Part shown: piece by piece, positions 10,543-21,405 of the stretch
Layout: each line of letters begins with the position of its first letter
How positions within the stretch are numbered: position 1 is the first letter of the stretch
Source of the DNA: Brachynemurus nebulosus
Lineage: Eukaryota; Arthropoda; Insecta; Neuroptera; Myrmeleontidae
Reading direction: 5' to 3'
DNA length: 64,000 nt
Assembly (NCBI GenBank): GCA_035578155.1
Contig: JAPWDM010000017.1
Coordinates: 7,212,828-7,276,827, forward strand
Notes under the pieces: generated by a model
What the model saw: the letters and a program-made list of their open reading frames with translations, nothing else
Told to the model about the DNA's origin: nothing
Databases searched by the model: none
Translations under genes and position numbers: made by a program

Positions 10543-11228
10543 AGAAATTCACCTACTCTAGTTAACAGTCGATAATTCTTGAGCAACTAGTCGTTAAAAA
10601 CTCAATAATACCCCTGTAACAGCATCTGCATAACATAGCGAATTTCCTCCTATTAACTTATTTTAGTTCAAAAAATAATTTTTCAAAAGATTACAAGACA
10701 TAATAATTAATAACAATGAGATTCTAAGTCCGTTTTTCAGACTTTTGTCTAATACAGACGCCACTTAGAATTATTTTCTTTATCTACAAAATCATCAGTC
10801 TACAGAATTTAATTTATTAGTTAAGAAAATAATTCAAATATCACTAACAATAAATATCTTAAATAAGTTTAAAAGAATCAAAGCGACCCTGTTTATTAAG
10901 TTGCGTAAGATCTGACTCTGACTCGTTAAAAGTGGTCAAGTGGGAGTAAGCTGATAAATACGAATTTATATGGATTTTCTTGTACTACAAAATCCAAAAA
11001 AGTGGGAACGCGTACTTTTTCTTAGTTAATTGTACTTTGTTTTTTCGCACAAAGTTTTAAAATTACTTTATTTTCTTAAAAAACGGTGGCAACCCTAGTC
11101 ACCACATATACCTATAAAAAGTTATCCTACTAAAAAAAGAAAAAAAAACGACCCATAAAACCTGTAAGTCTAGCAAGTACTTAACACATTAATATTTTTT
11201 GTATATATCAACATCTAATAGTAAGTTA
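10543..11228. other. Gene-free segment with a foldback fragment
   Basis: Bases 10598-10645 match the arm of the foldback at 25650-25807 (ATACCCCTG, CATAACATAGCGAATTTCC). Nothing else is recognisable. Confidence 0.45.
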
Positions 11229-11347
11229 GGGGCTAAAGTGTGAGTTTTAATCCTGAGTGTGAAGTTTGTTGCCAGAGGACCTGTAAGTACTGTAGGGCCA
11301 GAGGGCAACAATTCACAGGAAGGATCAAAATAAACACTTTAGTCCCG
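11229..11347. mobile_element. Foldback MITE of about 120 bp
   Basis: Inverted arms share CTAAAGTGT, a GATCCT-like block and TTGTTGCC, starting GGGGCTAAAG and ending CTTTAGTCCC. The target duplication is unclear. Confidence 0.55.
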
Positions 11348-11504
11348 TGGAGTATATACTAGTTTTTGCAATTTCAGATTATTTAAAGTTATAAATATTA
11401 AATAAAAATAAAAAAAAATTCTTAAAACATCGTTTATACTATATGATAATATTATATGAATCAAGTATACTTTGAAGAAATAAACCATATTATTATACGT
11501 ATAT

Positions 11505-11632
11505 AGTATATTGTGCAATAAGTGCGGGAAATTGTTGATTGCCCACGAAAGCGAAGTTGAGCGCACGAACGTAGTGAGTGCGCTCATTCGCTTGAGTGGG
11601 ACAATCGACAATCCCACACGAGTTGCACATAC
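11505..11632. repeat. Hairpin of about 128 bp with GAGCGCAC core
   Basis: The arms fold from the edges (AGTATATTGTGCAA against TTGCACATACT) through GATTGCCCAC/GTGGGACAATC to GAGCGCAC/GTGCGCTC. Its size and organisation match the hairpin at 627-754. Confidence 0.75.
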
Positions 11633-11859
11633 TATTTTTTATTACGAATTTCACTTTTTTTTCTATTATTATCACTATATTTGACATTTTTATTACTTTT
11701 TAAAATAATATTTTTAAGTGTTCGTCTTTTTTTCTGAATTAATTATCATTTAAATTACTTTGTTGGTGGTTTCTATAGAAATAATTATGAAATATTTATT
11801 AAATGAAAAATTAAGAGGCGGCTTTGCGTGTTTTGATTAAATTTTGCGTTTTATTGTCA

Positions 11860-11987
11860 ATTTGCGTGTGGAAAGTTACTTTCCACACGCAAAAAAGTAT
11901 GCGGGAAGAGTACAGTGGGCAAACAGCTATTTTGCGTACAGAAATGTGTGCGCCAAGTTAGTACTTCTCCCGCATGAGTAATAAAAA
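11860..11987. repeat. Perfect palindrome plus second hairpin
   Basis: Bases 11861-11893 are a palindrome (TGCGTGTGGAAAGT, one centre base, inverted copy). It is followed at 11897-11987 by a hairpin with TATGCGGGAAGAGTAC-like arms. With the hairpin at 11505-11632 it probably marks one element of about 480 bp. Confidence 0.65.
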
Positions 11988-12151
11988 AATGCATTAGAAA
12001 TTTTGCATGTAAAACTTCAAATTATTATTTTAGCGAATTTCCAAAACTGGAAATACGCTATTAAAGCAGGTGTCATGACCCGACCTAAGCCCGGGACCAT
12101 AACAGAAATATGTTTTGAGGTCCCTAGAATACGAAAATTATATTCACTAAA

Positions 12152-12154
<3 letters not shown>

Positions 12155-12204
<50 letters not shown>
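12155..12204. repeat. (TA)n microsatellite
   Basis: About 25 TA units. Confidence 0.95.
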
Positions 12205-12205
<1 letters not shown>

Positions 12206-12405
12206 CATTAATAAAAGGACCTCTGAATTCAATTATTAAAGTATACAATTGCGTGCCAAAATGTTTCCCTTAAATAAATTTAAAAAAGAGCTTAAATTAT
12301 ATTTATTATCTCAAAATAATTATGATACTTGGTATTTTATGTGTATTTGTGACTCATTCCATATTGTAAAACAATCCACGGAATAAAGATTATTATTATA
12401 TTGTA

Positions 12406-12410
<5 letters not shown>

Positions 12411-12490
<80 letters not shown>
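12411..12490. repeat. (TA)n microsatellite
   Basis: About 40 TA units, ending directly at the left TIR of the element at 12492. Confidence 0.95.
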
Positions 12491-12492
<2 letters not shown>

Positions 12493-12624
12493 CAGTGAAC
12501 ATAGAATGTAAATGTGATGTAACAAGGAAATAACAAGTTACGTAACTTTTTTGACTTATGGGTGACATAACAATTATATAAAATTAGAGTTTTACGTTAT
12601 ATACCTAATTGGTACCTGTATGTT

Positions 12625-12955
12625 ACGTAACAGTTACGTGCCATTGTGACTGTAATAAAATGTCACATTTGTGACTGCTATGTTACGTTTAGATGATGTA
12701 TCAAGGTTGCTTCGATAAAACGTCACAGTGTGACTTTTATGTTATGTCTTCGCAACCTAACAATGTTACTTTAATAAAACCTGACAGAACTGACTCTTAT
12801 GTTATGTCTTTGTGACGTATCAACGTTACTTTATTGAAATGTCACAATCATGACTCTTTTGTTATGTCCCGATGACCTAACAATGTTACTTTGAACAAAA
12901 CGTCACAACAGTACTCTTATGTTATGTTTTTGTGACGTATTAACTACAGGAATCT
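12625..12955. repeat. Tandem repeat, about 5 copies of a 61-bp unit
   Basis: The unit contains ATGTTATGTCTTTGTGACGT, then AACAATGTTACTTTAATAAA and GTCACA. It is rich in GTCAC/GTGAC and subterminal to the TIR element. Confidence 0.75.
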
Positions 12956-13239
12956 TTAAATTGATAACTCCTCGCGAATTGATACATTTAAAATTAATAT
13001 GGTAACAAAACATTTCACAAAAGTGACAAGTGAAATGTTTTATTAATATTGACACGTCACAAAAACATAACAAAAGAGTCATGATTGTGACATTTCATTA
13101 AAAAAACGTTAATACGTCGTTAAAACAGTTAATTTTGTTATTAATTTAAAAATTAAATTCTTATGAAAATTCTTGTAAGGCTTTATTTACTATTTTGTGA
13201 TATATATTAATATATAACGATGAGAATAATTAAGTCAGT

Positions 13240-13320
13240 TTGGTGTAGTGGTTAAGACTGTCGATAATTTAAATGATGCTTCAGCTTGAATAACGGTTCG
13301 AATCCTGTAACAGTCAACAA
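13240..13320 (+). ncRNA. tRNA-like / SINE-head segment
   Basis: TGGTGTAGTGG resembles a pol III A box and GGTTCGAATCC (13295-13305) is a perfect B box, about 55 bases apart, followed by an A-rich tract (13319-13340). The acceptor and T stems do not pair properly, so it is not a functional tRNA. It may be a SINE promoter head or a decayed tRNA inside the TIR element. Confidence 0.45.
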
Positions 13321-13651
13321 AAAAAAGAAAAAAAAAACAATAATAATTTAGGTGTATGTATATGAACAAAGTTGGTAATATGTGTGTAATGTTAATAAGA
13401 AACAAAAAAGGGGAATTTTGAATTTGCTTTTTGCAAAAGAAGGCGTAAGGCGTATTTTTATCTATAAGGTAACATCAAAGTTATACTTTCCTGAAACGTA
13501 ACAAGAACATAACAATGTTACGTCACATTGTTACGTTTATAAGTGGGAAATTGTAAGTTACATGTGAGTCATATGTGACTCACATTTTATGTAACAGGTG
13601 ACTTTCAGTTCTGTCACTGTGACATAAAATTTACAGAAAAATGTTCACTGG

Positions 13652-14345
13652 GATATCGTCGGAATTTTATATTTAGACAATGACGTAATAAATAAACTCA
13701 ACCCTTCAGAGTGACGTCATATGAATTTTACACCAATAATTGAATACAACATTTTTAACACCCTTAACAAATTCTTTCTCGATTCAACATTACGAGTTAG
13801 AAAAAGATAATATAATAATTTAATCCAACCTAATTAAACAAAAACAACTGAAATATTAATGATAATAACATAAATTATTTACTAAGAGGCGACTTACGTC
13901 GTTACCTATTTTTAATCACCCTTCAGAAGAAGACGTAATTATAATGAGTTGTCCGTCAAAAGTTACCCTTAATAAGATTTTCAAATTTTTTAAATTTGGT
14001 ACAGTAAGGTTCAACGTAATGGTAGATGATTAATTAGATTTTACCATGCAAATGGTTTAAATAGTTATAAATTATAGCTATTTAATCACAAACAAATCAA
14101 CCAAACTTTTCAATCTTACCTAAACTTTTTCTGTCAATAACAACTCACTCATATTTTATTTTAAAAATGCCTATTTTTTTAGCTTATCGTTCATTTTAAC
14201 TTGACCTAGTAGTGTACTTTTAAATAGTTTTAGAAATCAGTTTATTTATTAGAATTCAACTGTTTGATGAATTTTTGAAAGGTAAATTCAGCTATTACAC
14301 CATCTCTCACCAGGGTCACCATAAACAGAAAATAATGCCGATTCG

Positions 14346-14348
<3 letters not shown>
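13652..14348. other. Gene-free segment
   Basis: AT-rich. Two loosely inverted blocks with CCCTTCAGA and GACGTAAT (13680-13725 and 13890-13945) suggest an old short element, too diverged to define. Confidence 0.35.

Positions 14349-14419
<71 letters not shown>
14349..14419. repeat. (TA)n microsatellite
   Basis: About 35 TA units, abutting the dispersed repeat at 14420. Confidence 0.95.
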
Positions 14420-14421
<2 letters not shown>

Positions 14422-14735
14422 GTGTGAGTTTTTCAGGAGTTGCCATTTTTATTACAGCCAAACCGTTGATTTAATCGAAAAATTGTTCAAATAAGAGTTG
14501 TAGATATCGACGGGGGCAACCAATTGCGATAATCAGGAGCTTTATAGCTCTTATGGTTTTCGAGCTATGATACAAACTTACCTTTTTTTAAATGGAATAG
14601 TATACTTATTTGTTGATAAAAATTATTCAATAAAGCAACAATAACCAAAAATAAAAAAATAAAAATTTTTATTTTAAGTTTTTTTTTCAAATTTTACAAC
14701 TTTCGCGCTTAAAAGTGATTTATTTAAGTGAATTT
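14420..14735 (-). repeat. Dispersed repeat, copy 1
   Basis: The reverse complement matches 37060-37383 along its length, including GCTCCTGATTAT-type, GGCAACCAATTG and CTCACAC blocks. Its end (ATGGCAACTCCTGAAAAACT read on minus) also occurs at 24183-24205. In two of the three places a (TA)n array follows the CTCACACGG end. Confidence 0.75.
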
Positions 14736-15327
14736 TGGTAAGTTTGAGAGCGCCTACTGCAAACAGGCCTTAATATTACGGAAAATAGCCAGCGGTAATT
14801 GTATTTATGTTACATAGATGTCTCTACCGTATAGGTTTATCTAGAGTCCCTATAATAAATAGAGTCGTGACATGTGTTCTCAACGCTGATTGGCATCGGC
14901 ATTTTCTGTCCACAGTTTGCATAAAATACATTAGAAATAAATTAAATATTAACAAAAATCTGAAAAAATCATTTAGTTGAACCTAGAAAGAATAATTAAA
15001 TTAAAATTTTTTAATTGTTCAGTAATTCATAACTTATTAACAATAATTATGTACTCAAAAATATTTACTCAAGCATGTACATAACCTCTCCAATTCTTAT
15101 ATTATCCAAGGAATATTTATTGTTATTTTAAAAGGTAATGGTAATTCCACAATTTCAAAATAATTATTTACAATGTAAGTAACGAAAATTTTTATTTCAT
15201 AGGATTCTGTAAAGCTTTGGTTCAGTTTGGTTTTCAAAAATGCACTTAAAATACAAAATGGAAAATGGTTTTGCTGAACATATTTAAAATAGAAAATGGA
15301 AAATAGCTATTTAAAATGGATTATAAA
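14736..15327. other. Gene-free segment
   Basis: No frame. Bases 15240-15320 contain AAATGGAAAATGG motifs that recur in direct orientation at 16295-16365. Confidence 0.4.
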
Positions 15328-15335
15328 ATGCCAAA

Positions 15336-15765
15336 TAGGGTTTCCGATCTCTGGCGAAAAAATCGATCTTGTGGATCGATTGGAATCGTCAAACCAAAAA
15401 TCGATGCAGAAGAAAATCGGCTTATAAAAGATCGATCTGACGAAAATCGATTCAATTTTTGTACTTGCAGAAAATAAAAGTTTTAATGAAGTTTCTTATT
15501 GGGTCATCACAAATCAGTTTGAATTTTCTTTGAAGATGAACTGCTGAATTTAATATGAATAAAATGGTTTCCAGTTTGCGCTAAAAGTGACAACATTAGT
15601 TGATATATATTTTACTATAATTTTTAAAAAATATCATATTTTTACTAAAAATATCCTAATTTAAATTCGAAAAGATCGATCTTCGATCCCCTAAATGTTT
15701 CACGATCTCTGTATCGATTTACTCTCCAAAGAATCGATTCGAAAAATCGAAGATCGAAAACCCTA
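15336..15765. mobile_element. hAT-type MITE, 430 bp, GATCGAT-rich
   Basis: Perfect 8-bp duplication ATGCCAAA (15328-15335 and 15766-15773). Ends TAGGGTTT and AAACCCTA (right end AAAACCCTA). Subterminal zones are full of AATCGAT and GATCGATC motifs. No coding remnant. Confidence 0.85.
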
Positions 15766-15773
15766 ATGCCAAA

Positions 15774-17133
15774 TGCTTTTTTTACTTTAAATTCTATAAA
15801 TTTTTTTTATCAATATTTAAAAAAAAGTTAAGAAAATTTTAAACGTACTGAAATTAACTAAAGGCAGTCTTTTGAGAAAATTTTGTAAAGTTTACATGAT
15901 ATGAAAACGAAATTTAACTCTTGAAATATTGTTACTTTAAAATATTGTAAAATTTAATTCAGCCTTGACGTATTCAAACCTTGATTACGCTACAATTGCG
16001 ACTTCAAAATTATGAAAATCATCTGCTTGTAATACAAAACATTTTTTATTGCCGTGTCTTAAAGATAATAGTACACAACTTGAGTACCTAAAGTTTAAGA
16101 GAACTACAATTCTAGTAATAAATTAAATCCCGTGATTTTGCTACTCCAGTTATAAAAAATTTGAGTCAATTAAATAAATTTACATTTAATTTACAATTTG
16201 TTAGACTTCAGATCGTTCAGTTCGAGTTCTATAATTTATGCACATAAATTTGAGTATACATGCATTTTCATTTTTAATGGAAAATAGATTCAAATTTTCT
16301 TTTTAAATACAAAATGGAAAATGGTTTGACCGAACTTATTTAAAATAGAAAATGGAAAATGCCATTTTGTATTTTAAATACATATTTCAAATGAAATCAT
16401 TTTAAATTGCTCCCAGCCCTGATCAACAGAAAATTATTTTATTGTAAAATTGTATAACAATTAAGAGAAATTATGATTTTTTAATAAAACAGTAATTTGA
16501 ATTTACATTGTGTATTTATTTTTCTGGAAAAGTGCATTAGTAAACCGCGCGAACATATTAGCAAAAATTTAAATAATATAACGTCTACAAGTTTCCAAAT
16601 ATGGTAGTAAACGTTAAATAATTTGAATTTTTGTTTGCCCGGTTTAATAGTGCACATGCGCGAGAATTTTACCACGAATCGAAGCAGTAGGTAAGGCAGG
16701 TAGTAACGCAATACCAAGAAAATGATCCACAATCATTTGGTTACAAACTAAAATAACAAAAATTAGCAGTTTTGTAAAATACTAAAATACGCTGCAATAG
16801 GGTGTGGCACACAGCTTCCTCGTACTCGTAAATGCCCAATATATCTTTGTGTAATTTAATATAGGTATATAAATTAATAAAAATAAATAAACGGTTCATA
16901 AAAAATTGAGCGAAGTGGGACTAGCAGTAAATAAGATATTGACATTTAATTGGATTTCATGGTAGTGCCGTGGATACTATTCCTCTGAATGCAATGAAAT
17001 TTCTAGGGGATTATCTAGGAAGCAGAACGCATAATTTCATAAAAATGAATTGAATAGTTCAGAAGTTATAGTAGCTTTTTCATTTGCTTTTAAGTGTAAC
17101 TGCTTTAATTTTAAAGTAAACATAATAATAATA
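15774..17133. other. Gene-free region with an element end at 16420
   Basis: The stretch 16295-16420 repeats the 15240-15320 AAATGGAAAATGG block and ends CCCAGCCCTG, like the end of another hAT-type element (inverted CAGGGCTGGG). The 83-codon minus frame at 16481-16732 has no recognisable domain. An (ATA)n tract at 17121-17138 is the Gypsy target. Confidence 0.4.
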
Positions 17134-17138
17134 ATAAT

Positions 17139-17288
17139 TGTGGTATTCTTTATTCTATAGCCTTCTATGTGTGACTGTACATTACATTTTATATAATACA
17201 TTGTGAATGCATATACAACAGGATACATCAGTATAACATAATTATTACCAACATAATATAATTAAAACCCACTACATTTTATGTCACA
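17139..17288 (-). repeat. 3' LTR of Gypsy element (150 bp)
   Basis: TG...CA ends; identical base for base to the copy at 21406-21555. On the coding strand it contains GAATAAAG near its end, a likely polyadenylation signal. A purine tract (AAAAGGGGAGG, complement of 17289-17299) abuts it. ATAAT flanks at 17134-17138. Confidence 0.95.
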
Positions 17289-17310
17289 CCTCCCCTTTTA
17301 ATTTTGAAAC

Positions 17311-20300
17311 TTATTTAGTTATATAGTCCTTTAAATATTGCGGAGTTTTCCTTGCTCTTGTAGAAACTCTCATGGTTGTTTTTCTTTCGGGTTCCTGTTC
17401 CCTTTCTGGCTCCTGTTCCCTTTCTGGTTCCAGTTCCCTTTCTAGTTCCTGTTCCCTTTCTGGTTCCTGTGTCGCTGTGTTTGACTCTACTATTTCATTT
17501 TGATTTTCTGAATGTTCTGTAAGTACTATGTTATCTTCCCTCTTCTCTGGTGAATTTAAAGATTTTCTGATGTGTGTTGAGTTTCTTCTGTATTCACGAC
17601 CATATTCATCCTGTACAAAATATGATCTTGGTGCTCCTTGTTTACTAGCTATTCTTCCTGGCTCCCAAGTTCTGTCTTTATTGTTCCTTTTAAAAATAAT
17701 ATTATCATCTTTAGCGAAGTCTTGCCTTTTTATAGCGTTTCTATCGTGATAATATTTCTTTATTTCCACGATTTTCTCCATATCTTCATATACATTTTTG
17801 TCAACAGTTTTTGGTTCTAACAGTTCTCTAACTACCGGAACAAGTGTTCTAGTCTGCCTCGAAAATAGTAATTGGGATGGTGAGTATTTTAACCCTGTTA
17901 TAGGTGTATTTCTGTACTCCAACAACATTATATTTAAATCTTGCCCAGTTTCATCAGACTTACGTAAGATGTTTTTTGCTATACCCACTGCTTTTTCACT
18001 CAATCCGTTTGATCTAGGATAATTTGGGCTTGATGTAGTTACTTGTATTTTCCAGTCTTTTGAAAATTGTTTAAATTTACTACTACTAAATGGCATATTA
18101 TCGCAAACTATGGTTTTAGGTATTCCATGAACAGCGAAAACTGATTTTATTTTCGATATTACTTCATCACTAGTTTTTTGTTTCATTTCAATAATTTCAA
18201 GCCACCTGCTATAAAAATCAACCATTACCAAAAATATTTTTCCTCCATAATCCATAATATCCATTCCTATTTTTTCAAATGGTAAATTATGTACATCTTG
18301 GACAATCATTGGTTCTTTGGCATTTTTATTTCTATATTTTTCACAAGCTTTACATTTTAATACAAACTCTTCGATTTCAGAAGACATTCCTGGCCAATAT
18401 ACAATTTGACGTGCTCGATGCTTAGTTTTTTCTACACCTACATGTGATATATGCAACAAATTCAACAATTTTTCTCTGTAACTTTTTGGAACAACTATTT
18501 TATTTCCAAATAACACGACATCATTACAAATTATCAGTTCGTTTCTTATTTTCCACAATTTTCTAACCTCCAAATCATTTATTGTTTTGCAGTTATCTGG
18601 CCATCCATTTTGAAAATAATTATTTACTAATTGTAAGCTTGTATCTTCTTTTGTATGGCTTTTTATTTCGTTAAACTTTTCATCACTGACTTGCAAATCT
18701 TGCTCTAAACTATGAACCATTTCTAACATAGTTGGATCATCCTCTATTTTATTTTTCATATATGATCTTGACAACAAGTCTGCTACTAACATTTGAGAAC
18801 CTGGTATGTATGTAATTTTAATATCATACTTCAATAATTTTAATAACATTCTTTGTAACCGTGCTGTTGTTTTATGAATAGAATTATTGAGAATCGTTAC
18901 TAACGGCTTATGATCACTTTGAACAACTATATTTTTATGACCATATATAAATTTATGATATTTACTTGTCGTGAAACAGATACTAAGTAGTTCTTTTTCT
19001 ATCTGAGCATAATTTTTCTCAGTTTCCGTTAGACTTCTTGAGCAAAAACCTACTGGTCTACCTTCTTGAAGTAAACATCCCCCTAGTCCTGATGATGACG
19101 CATCACACTGTAATACTATACTTTTGTGCGGATCGTATACTTGTAAAACTGGAGTATTACTTAGACTATTTTTTAATTTTTTAAATGCTTCATCATGTTT
19201 TTCATTCCATTGCCACACAATATTTTTCTTTAGTAGTTCTCTTAGACTACTGGTCATTTCTGCTAAATTTGGTATGAATTTATTAAAATAATTATACATA
19301 CCCAACACCCGTTGTAACTCTTTTTTGTTTTTTGGTGTTTCCAATTCCAGTATGGACTGTACTTGGGTTTTATCTATTTCAATTCCCTTTGATGAAAATA
19401 CTTGTCCTAGATACTTTACTGAATCCATTTTATATTGCAGTTTTTCTTTATTAAACTTAACATTGTATTTTTTAGCTCTGTCCATGACTTCTTTCATGAT
19501 TTTGTCATGCTCTTCTTCGTCTTGCCCAGCGACTATAAAATCATCAAAATATATACCAATATTTAGATCCCCAAATATTTGAGTGTTTATTTTTTGAAAA
19601 ATTTCAGGACTTATTTTTAAACCAAATGGAAGCCTAGACCAGGCAAATTTTCCAAAAGGTGTAACAAAAGTAGTAAGCAAACTACTTTCTTTATCTAGCT
19701 CGACCTGTAAAAATCCATCCTTCATATCCAATACACTATAAACTGATTTTCCAGCCAATTTTAATTCCAATTCATCTCTCGTTGGAATATAAAAATTATC
19801 CCTTTTTATATTTTTATTTAATTCTGCTGGATCCAAACAAATACGGCAACTACCATTAGGCTTCTCCACAATAACTATATTACTTACAAAATCAGTAGGG
19901 CCTTCCACTGGATAGATAATATCTCTTTCTATCAAACTATCTAATGCTTCTTTTAACTTAGGCTTTACAGATTCCGGTATTCTTCTCAAAGGTTTTACAA
20001 CAAAATCAGGATTATCAATTAATTGAATTTTATATTTTCCTTTTATCTTCCCCATACCTTCAAAACATATCTTATTTTCTGCAATAAACTTTTCTTTACT
20101 TGATGCCTTGACAACTGTATCCACTTTTTGTATCAATTTTAAATATGTACATGTACTCAATCCCAATATTGGTTTACTTTCAAACGGAACTACCAAAAAT
20201 TTTATATTAACTTTTTGATTCTTCACTATACATTCCAAAATAACATAGCCACTCGGTTTAATTTTTTCATTATTATATGCTACTAATTTTTTATCAGTAT

Positions 20301-21330
20301 TTTTAATTAACTGTTCAGCATTTAAACTTTTCACAATTTTTAGCGGTAACACATTACATTCAGCGCCACTGTCTATTTTGACGTTAATAAGTTTATTATT
20401 AATTTGTATTTGTTCATACCAACATTTTTCAAAATTTTCATTTATACATACTGAAGATATTTCAGTTTCAACTGAATCTAAATAAAAATCATTTTCGTTT
20501 TCCACACTTTCTACGTTTTTATTAAATTTATTTTTTATGAATTTATTTCCATTTTTACTTGAACTTGCCCTTGGTTCACTAACATTCTTGTTTGTTGTAT
20601 TTATTTTTGACCAACAACAATTAGCAAAATGATTTTTACCATTACATTTACTACAAATTTTGTTATATGCTGGACACGATCCTTTTTCATGTTTGTAATT
20701 GCATCTGGTACACTTTTTATTTATATTTTTATTATATTGTTTATTTTCTTTACTTTTAACATAATTTACATTAACTTCTTGATGCAATGACCTTGCCTGA
20801 ATTTTACTTATTTCATTGGCTCGACATATATTACAAGCGTTTTCAAAAGTTAGGTTAGGATCTCTTAGTAATCTTTCTTGTAAATTAATGTCATTAATGC
20901 CTAGAACTATTTTGTCTCTGATTAGAGATTCTTCTATATCTCTAAATTCACACGACTTTGCTAATATTTTCAGATCTGTCACAAAATGATCAAATTTTTC
21001 TCCTTCACCTTGGTTACGTTTGAAAAATTTGTATCTCTCATATACAACATTTTTCTTTGGTTGACAATAGTTTTCAAATTCTTGTATTACTTTACTGTAT
21101 GATTTTCTATCTTCATCTGATAAATTAAATGTATTGTATACACTTATTGCATCTTCACTTGCTACATTCAGAAAGATAGCGATTTTTCTTTCTGTCTGAT
21201 TTTCATCCAGATTTATTGCTTTAATATACAATTCAAAAGATTGTAAAAACATTTTCCAATTATCAGCCACATTTTCTTGTAAATTCAGTGGTTTAGGCGG
21301 TTTAAATACACTTTCCATTTTTATTTCCAC
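17311..21330 (-). CDS. Gypsy gag-pol polyprotein, 1339 aa
   Basis: A single frame encodes all retrotransposition functions. Residues 1-200 are the retrotransposon Gag region. Two CCHC-like zinc knuckles lie at about 207-239. The aspartic protease has D320-S-G-A. The reverse transcriptase spans about 430-660 with L-D-M-K-D-G-F (534-540) and the catalytic Y-F-D-D (594-597). RNase H starts near Q-C-D (D743) and includes D806. The integrase has H960/H963 and C993/C996 zinc ligands and D1024, D1077, E1112 as a D-D-35-E triad. The tail (about 1290-1320) is a six-residue E-P-E-R-E-Q repeat. No stop or frameshift is visible, so Gag and Pol are fused without a recoding site. The ATG at 21330 lies 75 nt after the 5' LTR; a second ATG four codons on is also possible. 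It belongs to the K02A2.6-like gypsy type, by motif recall. Confidence 0.95.
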   Translation of the reverse strand: MEIKMESVFKPPKPLNLQENVADNWKMFLQSFELYIKAINLDENQTERKIAIFLNVASEDAISVYNTFNLSDEDRKSYSKVIQEFENYCQPKKNVVYERYKFFKRNQGEGEKFDHFVTDLKILAKSCEFRDIEESLIRDKIVLGINDINLQERLLRDPNLTFENACNICRANEISKIQARSLHQEVNVNYVKSKENKQYNKNINKKCTRCNYKHEKGSCPAYNKICSKCNGKNHFANCCWSKINTTNKNVSEPRASSSKNGNKFIKNKFNKNVESVENENDFYLDSVETEISSVCINENFEKCWYEQIQINNKLINVKIDSGAECNVLPLKIVKSLNAEQLIKNTDKKLVAYNNEKIKPSGYVILECIVKNQKVNIKFLVVPFESKPILGLSTCTYLKLIQKVDTVVKASSKEKFIAENKICFEGMGKIKGKYKIQLIDNPDFVVKPLRRIPESVKPKLKEALDSLIERDIIYPVEGPTDFVSNIVIVEKPNGSCRICLDPAELNKNIKRDNFYIPTRDELELKLAGKSVYSVLDMKDGFLQVELDKESSLLTTFVTPFGKFAWSRLPFGLKISPEIFQKINTQIFGDLNIGIYFDDFIVAGQDEEEHDKIMKEVMDRAKKYNVKFNKEKLQYKMDSVKYLGQVFSSKGIEIDKTQVQSILELETPKNKKELQRVLGMYNYFNKFIPNLAEMTSSLRELLKKNIVWQWNEKHDEAFKKLKNSLSNTPVLQVYDPHKSIVLQCDASSSGLGGCLLQEGRPVGFCSRSLTETEKNYAQIEKELLSICFTTSKYHKFIYGHKNIVVQSDHKPLVTILNNSIHKTTARLQRMLLKLLKYDIKITYIPGSQMLVADLLSRSYMKNKIEDDPTMLEMVHSLEQDLQVSDEKFNEIKSHTKEDTSLQLVNNYFQNGWPDNCKTINDLEVRKLWKIRNELIICNDVVLFGNKIVVPKSYREKLLNLLHISHVGVEKTKHRARQIVYWPGMSSEIEEFVLKCKACEKYRNKNAKEPMIVQDVHNLPFEKIGMDIMDYGGKIFLVMVDFYSRWLEIIEMKQKTSDEVISKIKSVFAVHGIPKTIVCDNMPFSSSKFKQFSKDWKIQVTTSSPNYPRSNGLSEKAVGIAKNILRKSDETGQDLNIMLLEYRNTPITGLKYSPSQLLFSRQTRTLVPVVRELLEPKTVDKNVYEDMEKIVEIKKYYHDRNAIKRQDFAKDDNIIFKRNNKDRTWEPGRIASKQGAPRSYFVQDEYGREYRRNSTHIRKSLNSPEKREDNIVLTEHSENQNEIVESNTATQEPEREQELERELEPEREQEPEREQEPERKTTMRVSTRARKTPQYLKDYITK
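17385..17470 (-). repeat. 18-bp coding minisatellite in gag-pol tail
   Basis: About five copies of GGTTCCTGTTCCCTTTCT (plus strand), encoding the E-P-E-R-E-Q repeat near the end of the Gypsy polyprotein. Confidence 0.85.
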
Positions 21331-21396
21331 CGATTTTCCAAAATAAAATCTTTCTTTTTACATTTAATTTTTTGTTTTACATTTAATTTTTTACAC

Positions 21397-21405
21397 CTGA
21401 CACCA
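21397..21405 (-). other. Primer-binding site (tRNA-Leu type)
   Basis: CTGACACCA on the plus strand, immediately inside the 5' LTR; read on minus it is TGGTGTCAG, complementary to a tRNA 3' end of leucine type. Confidence 0.7.

Larger units (their letters stand above)
12492..13651. mobile_element. 1.16 kb TIR element with 61-bp subterminal repeats
   Basis: The termini CCAGTGAACAT and ATGTTCACTGG are inverted, followed by longer diverged inverted similarity (TGTAAAT, GTGAC, GTAAC motifs). CAGTG-type ends suggest hAT, but no 8-bp duplication is visible because the left flank is a (TA)n array. No transposase frame is present. The right half carries inverted copies of the left repeats (13060-13110, 13490-13640). 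Confidence 0.55.

Noticed and set aside
12017..12568. Open frames made of Ile-Tyr runs (also at 24154-24762, 57484-57796, 58809-59089)
   Set aside because: They are translations of (TA)n arrays, open on both strands by composition.
13240..13320. Functional tRNA gene
   Set aside because: The B box is good but acceptor and T stems do not pair.
16481..16732. 83-codon minus frame
   Set aside because: Hydrophobic, AT-driven, no recognisable motif or gene context.
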